Source: Rhizopus sp. PT2906
Lineage: Eukaryota > Mucoromycota > Mucoromycetes > Mucorales > Rhizopodaceae
Direction of reading: 5' to 3'
NCBI GenBank assembly: GCA_025529335.1
Contig: JAMYHX010000303.1
Location: forward strand, 1 to 51,579
DNA length: 51,579 nt
Below, piece by piece: positions 32,415 through 42,245 of this stretch (position 1 is its first letter; each line of letters starts with the position of its first letter). The position numbers and the translations under genes were made by a program. The notes under the pieces were generated by a model that saw only the letters and a list, made by a program, of their open reading frames with translations, did no database searches and had not been told where the DNA came from.

Positions 32415-34099
32415 TTAAATCCTTCCAAATTGTGTTTTACGCTTTTCTGCCCGTACATTGCGTTGCATCTGTAATTGTCTGATATGTGTTTCACAATAGA
32501 TTCTTCTTTCAAACATGTAATAAATATCTGTAATGGGATAGTGACAAACCTATATATAGAGCATAAGAAATAAGATCAACCTTGAGCTTTTTTTTTGTCC
32601 TACACTGCAACCAAAACAAGAAGGATGGAATCGCCAACCTTCAATTGTCTGTGCACATGGTCCTTCTATGGGTTCATCACACGTTCTACACAAGGAATTG
32701 TTTAATTGATGATAATGTCTTTTACAATAAGGTGAGTCCTCAAAGACATAAAAGGTATTATCTGGGAACGGACGATGACATGTCTACCAAGAAAACATAA
32801 GCGAATGAATTGAATGAATCGTTTAAACTTACATGACAACCAAAGCATTCTAAATGCCATTTGCCTTTTAATTTGCCATCCATTGCAGACACTGCCTCCT
32901 TTTCAACAGGTCGGTTACATGCCCTGCATTTGGGTAAAAATAAGGATTTAAAGTCGGATCTACAGTACAGTCGACCCTGGTACTCTTTCCATCCCGTTCG
33001 TTCGTCGATTGGATCATAACAGTGATAACATTTGATATGTCCTGGGTGATAAAATTTGCCTAGTGCTTTAATAGGTGGTATATGAGGTGGAATCACTTTT
33101 TCACTAGACACACAATGAATTAGTCAATAAAGAGGTTGTCATGGTCACTTTTTTTTTTACCATGTAGCGCAAGTCATCCTATTCTTCACAACGTGATAGT
33201 CTCTTTCACAGTACAACTTTCCTTCATGTTCATAGTGTGTACGACGCTGATCAAATGGTTGGCAACACAAGCGGCAAGTAAAGCATGTTTTGTGGTAACA
33301 CTGGTAATATTTAATAATTTTAGCTTTAAAGTTTTTCATCAAACTTTACCTTGTTATCCACTGTCTTCACATCGTCTCTATAATCAAATTCTTCCCCACA
33401 CACACCACAACTATTATTATTGATCTTTGTAGGCATTGTGCCTAGATGAAGGTCATCATTCATAGAATTCATCAGATCTGCCATAAGATTATCTAATGCA
33501 CCACCTCCACCTCCATTATTACTCATATTGGCGGGTGTTGATTGAGAATAGGGTGGTTGTTGATAAATATTTCCCAGTGATTGTTTCCTTGGTCCTCCTA
33601 AAGGAAAGTATGTATATGCATCAATAAACTTTTTTCCCCTTGATTTTTTTATATGCTTACCGTAACGAAGATCAAAGCTTGATTCATTTTGACTATAAAT
33701 ATATATAAAAAAAGAAAAGTTGTTCATATCAAATCATTTACCCAATATTCTCTTAATTACCGAAATGGAGGACTTAGTGGATTCTTTGGTTTACTATAAA
33801 AGTCTTCAAAACTATGATTCTTTTCATACATATTCTTCATCAAAGGTGGTGTAGGTGGACTTGGCAAATCGGGTCGTTTATTATTTGGGTTGGCCTGATT
33901 CATTTTGTATTTATCTACAATCGTTCAGTCTTTTGTGTTTTTGTAAGCATATGAAAATACCTTTTAAAATAGGAAGTGCAGGAATGGGTGGTTGACTCGA
34001 ACAGAGATGATCTCCTAGTCGACGAATCTCTACATCTTTTCCACAATCTGAACATTTTACTGTTGGTAGAATCTGTGAAATTCTTTCTGAAGTAGCCAT
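32415..34099 (-). CDS. Paxillin-like protein with four LIM domains
   Basis: Eight exons (34099-33961, 33914-33761, 33692-33661, 33597-33350, 33300-33161, 33103-32833, 32783-32604, 32549-32415) give 432 residues. The N-terminus has a C2HC-like motif (CSDCGKDVEIRRLGDHLC), then a Pro-rich disordered part (RPDLPSPPTPPLMKNMYEK) and a Gly run. Four complete LIM domains follow: CGVCGEEF to YCERDYH, CATC to YCRSDF, CRACNRPV to YCKRHYH and CRTCDEPI to YCETH. Four C-terminal LIM domains behind a disordered N-terminus is the paxillin/Hic-5 layout; fungal paxillin-like Pxl1 acts at sites of polarised growth and the cytokinetic ring, with Rho signalling. Whether this is a direct orthologue needs phylogeny. 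Its stop lies 6 bp from the SSO1 stop, in convergent orientation. Confidence 0.88.
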
Positions 34100-35559
34100 T
34101 AAAGAAAGAGAAGAAGAAGAAGAAAAAGAAAGAGAGAAAAGAGAGGGAAACAATAAAGAAAAAAAGTTACTGTGCTTCCCACTAACAATATACTGAATTT
34201 TTGAAAAGTCCGCCCACTTTTTTGGACACTTGTGTAAGGTTGAGTTGCCCAGAGCAATGAGACTAACTTTGTCAAATGTTTGAAACTAACTTGCCTAGTA
34301 TTTTGATTGCGAAGGATGGTTATATCAGTGATGTGTGCATCTTTTAGAACAGCCAATAACGCATAAAAAATGGTTAAGAAGAAGTTGTTAGGAGTACGAG
34401 CAATTTATTTGAGGTGATAAAAAAAAGAGAGAGGGGTCATATCGCAAGGGCAGGCTCTATGAGCGATTTCAATTACTATTTTTAATGTAATCGTAAGGTT
34501 TCTTGTCAAGTGTCATCGGGCACTTGAACGTTGGACTTTCCCAAAGATTTTGAATGGCCGTTAGGCAACCATAGATCTCTTCTGCTTGTCTTAATTGTGG
34601 CTACTCAGAAGCAGTGCAGATAAGGTATACACTGCCTATGATGGCTTATACACATGGAAACCAATATGCATAGCAACTCTATGGCCCAATCACTTTCACT
34701 TAAAGGTGCCAAGAACTGAACCTCGTGTGGCTACTACAAGCGCATTTCATGGCCGAGTATTTTCAACAAACTTCACTTACTGGAGCGTATCAAACAAAAA
34801 AAGAAATGTATCCTTTTTGCAAATCTCCTTTTCTTTCCAACATGGATTCTTCTAGGATGAATGGCAAGAAACAGTTTTAAAGAAGGAATGCATACTCATA
34901 CTACTCTCTCTTAGCATTGAAGTAATATACTACCGATACCAAAAGAGCCTCGGCTCTCTTCCTTTGTGTCAAAGAACAAAAAGAGAATACCTGAATGATC
35001 CATAAGGATAAATACTACTTCTGCTCATGGCTTACATGGTACTTGAGCTCAACAATATGACACTGTGCACATAAAAGTAAACGAAATACAAAGAAACGAT
35101 AAAGCTATTGTAGTATACACGCATCACTGGACTCTCGTGTTTGATTTAAGTCTCCACGCTCAAAGCTCTGCAACATTACTCTTTAGGATGACATATTTGA
35201 GAACCTTAAACGACGAGTATGTGCCTAATGTTTTCCATTTATGTTATTAATCTTTGAACATAGAAAAATGTAATCGACGCATTTCATGAAGAAATAATCA
35301 GTAATTTCAAATATAGTGCAGGTTTTTTTAATACAATTCTGTAAAATAGTTATGTTAGCTACTGATTATTATATACAAAAAATATTTTGGCTTACACTAA
35401 GCTTACACACAAGATTGCAAAGATCTAACATCTTTTCAATGTTGCTGTTGTTTTTTTTTTTTTGGGACTTTGGTGTGGATTAAATGCTTAAGAACTTGAA
35501 CATTTTTTTGTGGGCATTTTGAGGGACCATAGATGAATATATATTAATCAAAATAAGCT
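34100..35559. other. Intergenic, no supported gene
   Basis: The first 60 bp are the purine-rich (TC-rich on the minus strand) leader of the LIM gene. The rest is AT-rich. Reading frames at 34595-34855 and 35065-35250 have no family motif and lack flanking splice signals that would extend them. No tRNA cloverleaf or terminal repeats were recognised. Confidence 0.5.
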
Positions 35560-35878
35560 GTAATTTTACCTCTAGCGTGAACAAATATCACTGTTAATTC
35601 CTGCAAAGTGTCTTTTGTTGCAAAGTAGAAGGCTTTTAAAATATTTTTTAAGGAATATTGACGCGTCAAAGGCACCTTTTACTAAAACGGTTATTATCTT
35701 TGATACCGTAGACTCGAGATGTTTCCAATAAACAAAATTTAATGCCATTTACTTCAAGCTGTCCATTTGCTTTAAAGTTTTCATCGCTTGCGTCCAAGAG
35801 AGTGTCACCAGTTTGACAATAAAGTTCTGGGAAATATATACATATACTGTTGCTTTTGTTAAACCAATGATTGGCCAC
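35560..35878 (-). pseudogene. Decayed fragment of an unknown repeated protein
   Basis: A minus-strand frame with protein-like composition (CQTGDTLLDASDENFKANGQ then LEVNGIKFCLLETSRVYGIK) ends at 35666. The similarity seems to continue downstream in other frames (ILKAFYFATKDTLQELTVIF), so at least one or two frameshifts are present. I do not recognise the family. Its place among transposon debris suggests a repeat-associated gene. Confidence 0.4.
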
Positions 35879-36164
35879 ACAAGGTGGTGGTTGTACATTG
35901 ATTTGCTATTTGCGGCTGTGGAGCTATTGGGAATATACTTGTGGCTATAGAATAGGTGTAAATATGCTGTACATTATGCGCACGAGGAAATACACGAGAG
36001 GGTTAATGTTACAAGCGCTACCTGTGACGTCGTCAACGAACCTTTTCAATGTGCAGCGTCAAGCTAAACTTGTTCAGAGAACAGATATCTTTCCATGGCC
36101 TATGATATAGAATAAAGTTTCAAAAAGAAAAAGAGGTAAAATGTGGTTATTGCTGTATTTTAAT

Positions 36165-36330
36165 TTCATGTTGTCAGTTTGATCGACAAAGAACCAAGGT
36201 CATTCGAGTGTAACTATGATGGCATCGTATTTTATATCAGAGAGAAAGAGAGAGAGAAAGAGAGAGCTGGACAGCCTTGGGTTAGGCGGAGGATTTGGTA
36301 GTGTGAAGTTATAGTGAAACTACATGTAGT
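36165..36330 (+). repeat. Repeat family member, copy A (inverted relative to 42090-42245)
   Basis: The core GTATTTTATATC, the segment GGACAGCCTT followed by GGTTAGGC, and TTGTCAGTTTGATC all recur in reverse complement at 42090-42245, in the same order and with similar spacing. A GA-rich expansion (36239-36267) is specific to this copy. The two copies flank the GMPPA-CK2beta-AMPKbeta block. Confidence 0.75.
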
Positions 36331-36579
36331 GGGCCCATAGCATTAGCCTTCTCATGGATTTCCTTGTGCGCGTAGTGCTCAACAAATAATCCTACTTGCT
36401 GTATATGAACAACGTTAAATCGCCCTGTCCAAAAGCAGTCCTGTTGGAACAAATATTACTACAATATGAATAATCAAGATAGTCAAAAGACTGGGAAAAA
36501 AGAGAAAGGGTATAATGAATCAATGAGAAATATTGGGTTATTGTTTATTTAAAAATATGAGATAATAATATACTTATCT

Positions 36580-37095
36580 TTGACGTTCAGGAAATGTTTG
36601 AAGAATATCAGCAGCTTCTTTCATCGTATAACATGATGTTTTGGAAGCATGATTAACAACTTCCAATTTATCGCGATATAAACTATACATCACCTTCTAA
36701 GATCGTTAATGTATAAATTCTCAAACCTATCAATTGAATCTGCCAATTCTTGACAGATATCATTATCAAAGGTAAAACGTTTTCAATTGATTGTGATATG
36801 ATTCAATCAAGTTGTTCGTATGGAAAGAGGCACTTGATTGCCAGACTTTACAGAAAGGTTCCTTTTTGGCCAATCATCTTGTTATGAAATAAGCAAGGAA
36901 CTGCTCTTCGTCTTTGGAGATTGTTTATAACGGGATATTGTCATTCAAATACTCACTTAGAATGCGAGAACGCGTCCTTTTTGAACCATTCCTTGAGTTT
37001 ATCAGACGTAGTAGAGAAGAGGGTCTGAACATTTTCCTCGTAATCTGGAACAGTAAAGCAAACAAGATCAGCAATAATAGGGATGGAGGTACTTT
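36580..37095 (-). pseudogene. MULE-type transposase remnant
   Basis: Minus-strand fragments in several frames read VPDYEENVQTLFSTTSDKLK, KDEEQFLAYFIT, then SSASFHTNNLIESYHNQLKT and KEAADILQTFPERQR. The TNN-x-IES-x-HNQLKT block is characteristic of a repeated mucoralean protein associated with Mutator-like transposases. Stop codons and frame changes make it inactive. It lies directly upstream of the GMPPA gene, leaving about 170 bp for that gene's promoter outside the remnant. Confidence 0.5.
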
Positions 37096-37270
37096 TATAT
37101 TAATGACTGTATGAGCTGTTATGGATAAAGGGCCATCAAATATATTACATGACTGTTTCTCTCCAGGACGATTTAAAATGGCAAAACTATTTGTATTTCC
37201 ATGTAACTTTCCTTATAAGTCCATCCATGTGCTGCGTGTGTCTGTAGGGGATTTCTTTTATATTTCTTTC

Positions 37271-38403
37271 ATGTTTAAAGCAGTTATTCTCGTTGGCGGT
37301 CCTTCAAGAGGAACGCGTTTTAGGCCCTTATCGCTTGATGTGCCTAAGCCCTTATTCCCTGTAGCTGGAGCACCTCTTGTTCATCACCACTTGTCTGCTC
37401 TTTCTAAAGTAAAAGAACTAAAAGAAGTGTTGATCATTGGTTTCTTTGAAGATTCCGTGTTTTCCCAATTCATCGAACAAGCTTCCCAAGAATTCCCTCA
37501 TCTTCACATCAAGTCAAGTTTAATCTACATAATCTTGTCGTCATTCTAACATTTAAATCTAGATATCTTCGTGAATATCAAGCTTTAGGGACCGCTGGTG
37601 GAATCTATCATTTCCGTGATGAAGTTATACGCGGCAATCCTCAGCAATTCTTTGTGATGCACGTCGATATTGCCTGCGATTTTCCTTTGAACGAAATGAT
37701 GGAAACACACATGAAACATCGTGGTCTCTGTACGATGCTCAGTACAAAAGTACCTCGTGACCGAGCAACCAAGTATGGCTGTTTGATTGCCGATCCAGAA
37801 TCAAACCAGGTCCTTCACTATGTTGAAAAGCCAGACACGTATATTTCAGACTTGATCTCTTGTGGTGTCTATCTCTTTGATGTCGCTGTCTTTCAGGAGA
37901 TCAAAAAGGCTATTGATGCCAAGAAGGAAAGAGAGACGATCGATGACACATTTTATTCTTCGACGAGTGATGGTAAACTCAGTCTTGAGAGAGACTTGCT
38001 CCGTCCCTTGGCAGAAGCTAAAAGGTTATATGCTCACCTGACACATGGTTTCTGGAAGCAGATCAAGACAGCTGGATCTGCTATTTCGGCTAATGCTGCT
38101 TATCTTGAATTACAACAGAGTCAACAGTCCGATCGATTAGCTCAGAATAAGCCTGAAGGACCAGAGATCAAAGGTGCTGTCTACATTCATCCTTCAGCTC
38201 AAGTCGATCCCACAGCCAAGGTAATTTTTTTTTGTTCTGTTGAGCACGTAGAAATCAAATTCTATAGATTGGGCCCAATGTCTCCATCGGTCCTCGTGTT
38301 GTCCTTGGTAAAGGTGTTCGAGTGAAGGATTCGATCATTCTCGATAACGTCACAGTCGATGTAAGAAATTAGTTTTTTCAATTTACATAGATACTGACTA
38401 TAC

Positions 38404-38444
<41 letters not shown>

Positions 38445-38741
38445 GCATGCCAGTTGTATTCTTCATTCAGTCATTGGCTGGAGTAGTCGAATTGGTGCCT
38501 GGGCTCGTGTAGAAGGCACGGCTATCAATGACGATAACGATGAAATGATGAAGAATGGTGTAAAGGCACAGAGTATTACTATTTTAGGTTAGTCTTTGTT
38601 GTCGAATCCATGGTCTCATACTGACGATTAATTCATATAGGTAAAGAGGTCTCTGTTCATGACGAAACGATTATTCGTAACTGTATCGTTCTGCCTCACA
38701 AAGAACTCAAGTCGTCCTACCACAGCCAAATCCTCATGTAA
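37271..38741 (+). CDS. GDP-mannose pyrophosphorylase A-like subunit (GMPPA)
   Basis: Five exons (37271-37512, 37563-38220, 38268-38360, 38446-38587, 38641-38741) give 411 residues. The nucleotidyltransferase domain opens with FKAVILVGGPSRGTRFRPLS then LDVPKPLFPVAG, followed by YLREYQALGTAGGIYHFRD, HVDIACDFPL and GVYLFDVAVF. The C-terminal left-handed beta-helix has repeats such as AVYIHPSAQVDPTAKIGPNV then VVLGKGVRVKDSIIL, and ends SYHSQILM. The insertion relative to GMPPB and the final QIxM are GMPPA features. In animals GMPPA is a regulatory, GDP-mannose-sensing partner of the catalytic GMPPB; this supports wall and glycoprotein mannosylation. The expected GMPPA-type DIACDFPL replaces the catalytic ND-x-D motif form. 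Intron 3 carries a long (AT)n run. Confidence 0.92.
38402..38444 (+). repeat. (CATA)n/(TA)n microsatellite in GMPPA intron 3
   Basis: CATACATACATACATA passes into an uninterrupted TA run that ends at the 3' splice site. The TA run replaces the usual polypyrimidine tract. Confidence 0.85.
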
Positions 38742-38838
38742 TCATCGGCACGTGAATTGAAATAAAATCCTTTTTCGTCCCCTATTTTTTTCTCTCTCTC
38801 TCTCTCTTTCTCTTTCTCTCTAATTAATAACAGTAACA

Positions 38839-39627
38839 ATGGCCAGCAGCAGTGGCTCAGAAAGTGAATATGCAAAGTATTGGATAGATTGGTTTTTGGA
38901 TACAAAGGGCAATGAATATTTTTGTGAAGTGGATGAAGAATACATTTTGGACAGATTCAACTTGACCGGATTAAGTGCTGAGGTGCCCCAGTATTATACA
39001 GAAGCACTTAATATGATCACAGACAATTTTGGTATACTTTAATGAAATCTTGCTATTCAAATATATATAAATATGTATATATATGCTGTATTTGTTTCTA
39101 TAGACGAGGAAAGTGTGGATGAGAAAGTAAGAGAAGAGATTGAAAAGACAGCTCGTCATTTATTTGGCCTCATTCATGCCAGATTTCTCATTACGAACAG
39201 AGGCTTATTCAAGATGGTAAATTAAGTATATAATTGCTGTTCATCTAATAAACATACCCTTTATTTTATATAATAGCTTGATAAATACAAACGGGCAGAA
39301 TTTGGTCGTTGTCCCCGAGTACTTTGTAACATGCAGTCATTATTACCTGTGGGACTATCTGATATTCCAATGACAAAGACAGTTAAGCTTTACTGTCCTC
39401 GATGTGAAGATATTTACAATCCAAAATCATCTCGACATGCAGCTATTGATGGTGCTTACTTTGGTACATCTTTCCCTCATATGTTATTTCAAGTCTACCC
39501 CAACTATTTGCCAAGCAAGAGCTCCGAGAGATATATTCCTCGCATCTTTGGATTCAAGGTTCACAGTATTGCAGAACAGCATAGATGGCAGGATCAATAT
39601 AAAGAGCAGCAGTTTAAAGGAAACTAG
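38839..39627 (+). CDS. CKB1: Casein kinase II regulatory (beta) subunit
   Basis: Three exons (38839-39031, 39104-39216, 39277-39627) give 218 residues, close to animal CK2 beta. Motifs: YWIDWFLDTKGNEYFCEVDE, YILDRFNLTGLS, the LFGLIHARFLITNRGL block, FGRCPRVLCNMQSLLPVGLS with the first zinc Cys pair and VKLYCPRCEDIY with the second, DGAYFGTSFPHML, and PRIFGFKVH. The beta dimer, held by the zinc ribbon, scaffolds the CK2 holoenzyme and directs substrate choice. A (TC)n tract lies just before the start (38790-38820). The gene starts 97 bp after the GMPPA stop and ends 88 bp before AMPK beta. Confidence 0.95.
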
Positions 39628-39715
39628 ACGTAATAAATCAATCTTTTTTGTGTATGCATAAACCTGAGTCAATTTTGGTCTCTTTTTTTTTTCTTTTCTT
39701 TTTTTGGTCTTTAAA

Positions 39716-41023
39716 ATGGGAAACACAAATTCAACTGAATCTAATGTTCAACAAAGAAGAAGTAGAAACAATAGCAACTCTACTTCTGTTAGCTCTGATT
39801 TTCCAACCATAACAGCTCATAGCAATGATAATAATAATAATAATACATGTCAGACAGAGTACCCACAGCTATCAGTAACAGAGCCTCCACCTGAGATTCA
39901 TCCAACTGAAGTGACCAAAGTCAAACAAGAACCAAAAGAGGCAACCAAAGCTGTTCCTGTGGCCACAGGTAAATCAGGCTGGGTATCAAGCGCTACAGGT
40001 GGAGCCAGTCCGTGGTTTAATTCGTTATCTTCTTCGACATCATCTCATCAACATCGTGCATCTATCAGTGGTCCATACTATCGTGCTCGTGGTATGAGTA
40101 TCACTCGTGACTCAGAAAACGATGAGGAACCCATTACCCCAACAACAGTAACAACAACAGCAACAACGGCAACAGCGCCAACAAAAGCACAAGGTAAACA
40201 CCAGTCCTTTCTTTTTTTATTATATAATGCCCCATTTTACGGGGTTCTTACACTCTGCATATCTGATAGGTGTCCCCACTATTATCACTTGGACTCAAGG
40301 AGGAAATAATGTTTATGTTACAGGGACTTTTAATGGATGGAAACACAAGATCAAGCTAGTGAAGAGGCAAGATATCATGTTGATTTATATATGCTTATAT
40401 CCTAACTCTTTTTTTTTCTTTTCTGTAGCACGCATGATTTCAATGCCGTATTGGAATTACCGCCCGGCACTCATCGCCTTAAATTTATTGTCGATGACGA
40501 GTGGAAATGTTCGAATGACTTGGAAACAGCAACAGATCCAGATGGAAACTTGGTCAATTACCTACAGGTTATGGACGAAGAGGAGGAGGAAAGATTAGGT
40601 GAAGGAGAAGAGGATATGGTATCGTCTACAGAATCAATAGATGAAGAATACACGAATACCATCCCACCAGAATTACTGGCGTTATCTGAATCAACCGAGA
40701 GCGATGGACAGAGAAAGCCTAGTACGGACTGGGAAAAGAAACAGCCACAACCACCGATATTACCTCCTCATCTTGATAAAGTGTTGTTGAACTCACAAAC
40801 AGTGAGCGAAGAAGATAATTCAGTGTTGCATGAACCAAATCATGTCACCTTAAATCATTTATATGCATGTTCTATCAAAGACAATGTCATGGCCTTGGCA
40901 ACAACAACGCGATATCGTAAAAAGGTATGTACATTGAGTGAAAGTGATAGACTTGTGCTTATTGTCCATTTGTCATAGTATGTTACAACAATGTATTATC
41001 GTCCTGCAATTTCAAAAAACTAA
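39716..41023 (+). CDS. AMPK/SNF1 beta subunit
   Basis: Four exons (39716-40193, 40270-40366, 40429-40924, 40979-41023) give 371 residues. The start MGNTNST matches the N-myristoylation consensus, as in AMPK beta1 and Gal83-type subunits. After a disordered N-terminal half comes the CBM48 glycogen-binding domain (TIITWTQGGNNVYVTGTFNG-W, LPPGTHRLKFIVDDEWKCS). The C-terminal interaction domain (ASC) includes PPILPPHLDKVLLN, LHEPNHVTLNHLYACSIKDN, the TTRYRKKYVTTMYYRP ending and ISKN. It bridges the catalytic alpha and nucleotide-sensing gamma subunits and localises the energy-sensing kinase. Intron 2 has a GC donor (GCAAG); the frame and the conserved KSTHDFNAVLELPPG junction require it. An upstream ATG at 39704 is ignored because it would mask the Gly2. 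Confidence 0.95.
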
Positions 41024-41329
41024 AACGAATAAAGGCATCCTCAACAAACGTAGATCTTTCAAGCATCGCATTTTTCGTATGATACAGAATATTTCTATAG
41101 AAAATAGGGAGAGAATACCATGAGAAATAATGTTGCCATAGAGGCTAAATGATCAACAATATCAACCTGTGTTTGCAGTTACTGTCTTTATTCTTTTCAA
41201 ACATACTTTCTATGCATATTGTTCTGCATTTCTGAACCTAGAGAATCCTTGACAGATTCCCCCTTTTTTTTTAAAAAAAAAAGTACACTGCCCAGGACAA
41301 GGTTAGATTTTTTGACCTAAAGATTAAAA
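41024..41329. other. Intergenic 3' region of AMPK beta
   Basis: AT-rich, with a T-run/A-run pair at about 41260-41282. No gene is seen. TACACTGCCCAGGACAAGG (41284-41302) begins the decayed transposon region and could be a Tc1-like end, but no inverted partner was found. Confidence 0.4.
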
Positions 41330-41800
41330 AGTGTATGAGTGTATCAGCTGCCGCGAAGCAGTTGGATATTTATATTCAAACTGCTCAGAAATAGGTTAAG
41401 CAATATCATATGTGTCCTGACAGTATTTTTGAGAATTGTAAACAGGTTGGCCGTAGGTGTATCTTGACTAAAGAGCATAAAGCGGCTGTTCTCGAATTCA
41501 TTGATGCTAATCTATCTGCTGCTGTGGTTAAAGTGACCAAGCACTTATTGAAACGGTTCAGTGATCTCAAATTTTCACGCAGCACTGTTTATAATTTCAT
41601 ATGGAATGGGACCCCCATCCATCGTCACATACCGGCAGTCCAACTATTTACGATAAAGGCGACTAAACAGCAGCCAAAACAAAAAGATCAACAGCAACCA
41701 AAAATGGAGCCACAGCTTAAGCTAATCCTCAGAGAAAAGTGGGTTTTTTTTTCTGGTTTTCAGAGCCTTCTTTTTTTTTTTTTTTTCGCAGTGCTTGATT
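41330..41800 (+). pseudogene. Tc1/IS630-like transposase, N-terminal HTH fragment
   Basis: The frame reads MSVSAAAKQLDIYIQTAQK, an in-frame TAG where a Trp is expected, then VKQYHMCPDSIFENCKQVGR followed by RCILTKEHKAAVLEFIDANL, VKVTKHLLKRFSDLKFSRST and VYNF. This is the double helix-turn-helix region typical of IS630/Tc1-mariner transposases common in Mucorales. The frame then runs into a Gln/Lys-rich stretch and T-runs. No DDE catalytic domain follows in frame. It is a 5' remnant. Confidence 0.6.
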
Positions 41801-42089
41801 GTGCCCTTGGACATACTTCCCTTCCTTTCTTTTTCTGTTCTTCAGACCAGATTGGTGCTCTTAGTTTATTTCTAGAAATTATGACGGGAATCAGTGAAGA
41901 ACTTGTTCGATACAAATTACCTTCCGAGTTTTGTCCAGGTATCGATACCATCAGTAAACTCATGCTACAGGATCAGTCCATCTTGAACCTTATCGCAAAA
42001 GCTGTCGTTAGTGTTCCCAACAATACATACGTCACTTCATCCACATCGTTTGGCTATTTTGCTACGAGTGCTTTCTTGAGGTGCTACCT

Positions 42090-42245
42090 ATGTTGTCACT
42101 ATACAACTTCACATTACTAAAGTTACTGCCTAACCTAAGGCTGTCCAGTTCACTCTCTCCGATATAAAATACGATATCATCATAATTACACGTGAGCTAA
42201 GTGGTCTTTGTTGATCAACTGACAACGTAAAATTAGAATAAAAAA
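42090..42245 (-). repeat. Repeat family member, copy B (inverted relative to 36165-36330)
   Basis: Reverse complement of the copy at 36 kb: GATATAAAATACGATATCAT, GCCTAACC next to AAGGCTGTCC, and GATCAACTGACAACGT correspond base for base apart from scattered changes. The GA expansion seen in copy A is absent. Confidence 0.75.

Noticed and set aside
39704..39715. Upstream ATG of the AMPK beta gene
   Set aside because: It would mask the MGNTNS myristoylation start that is conserved in this family.
41284..41302. TACACTGCCCAGGACAAGG as a Tc1 terminal repeat
   Set aside because: No inverted partner or second copy was found in the window, so it is only mentioned, not called.
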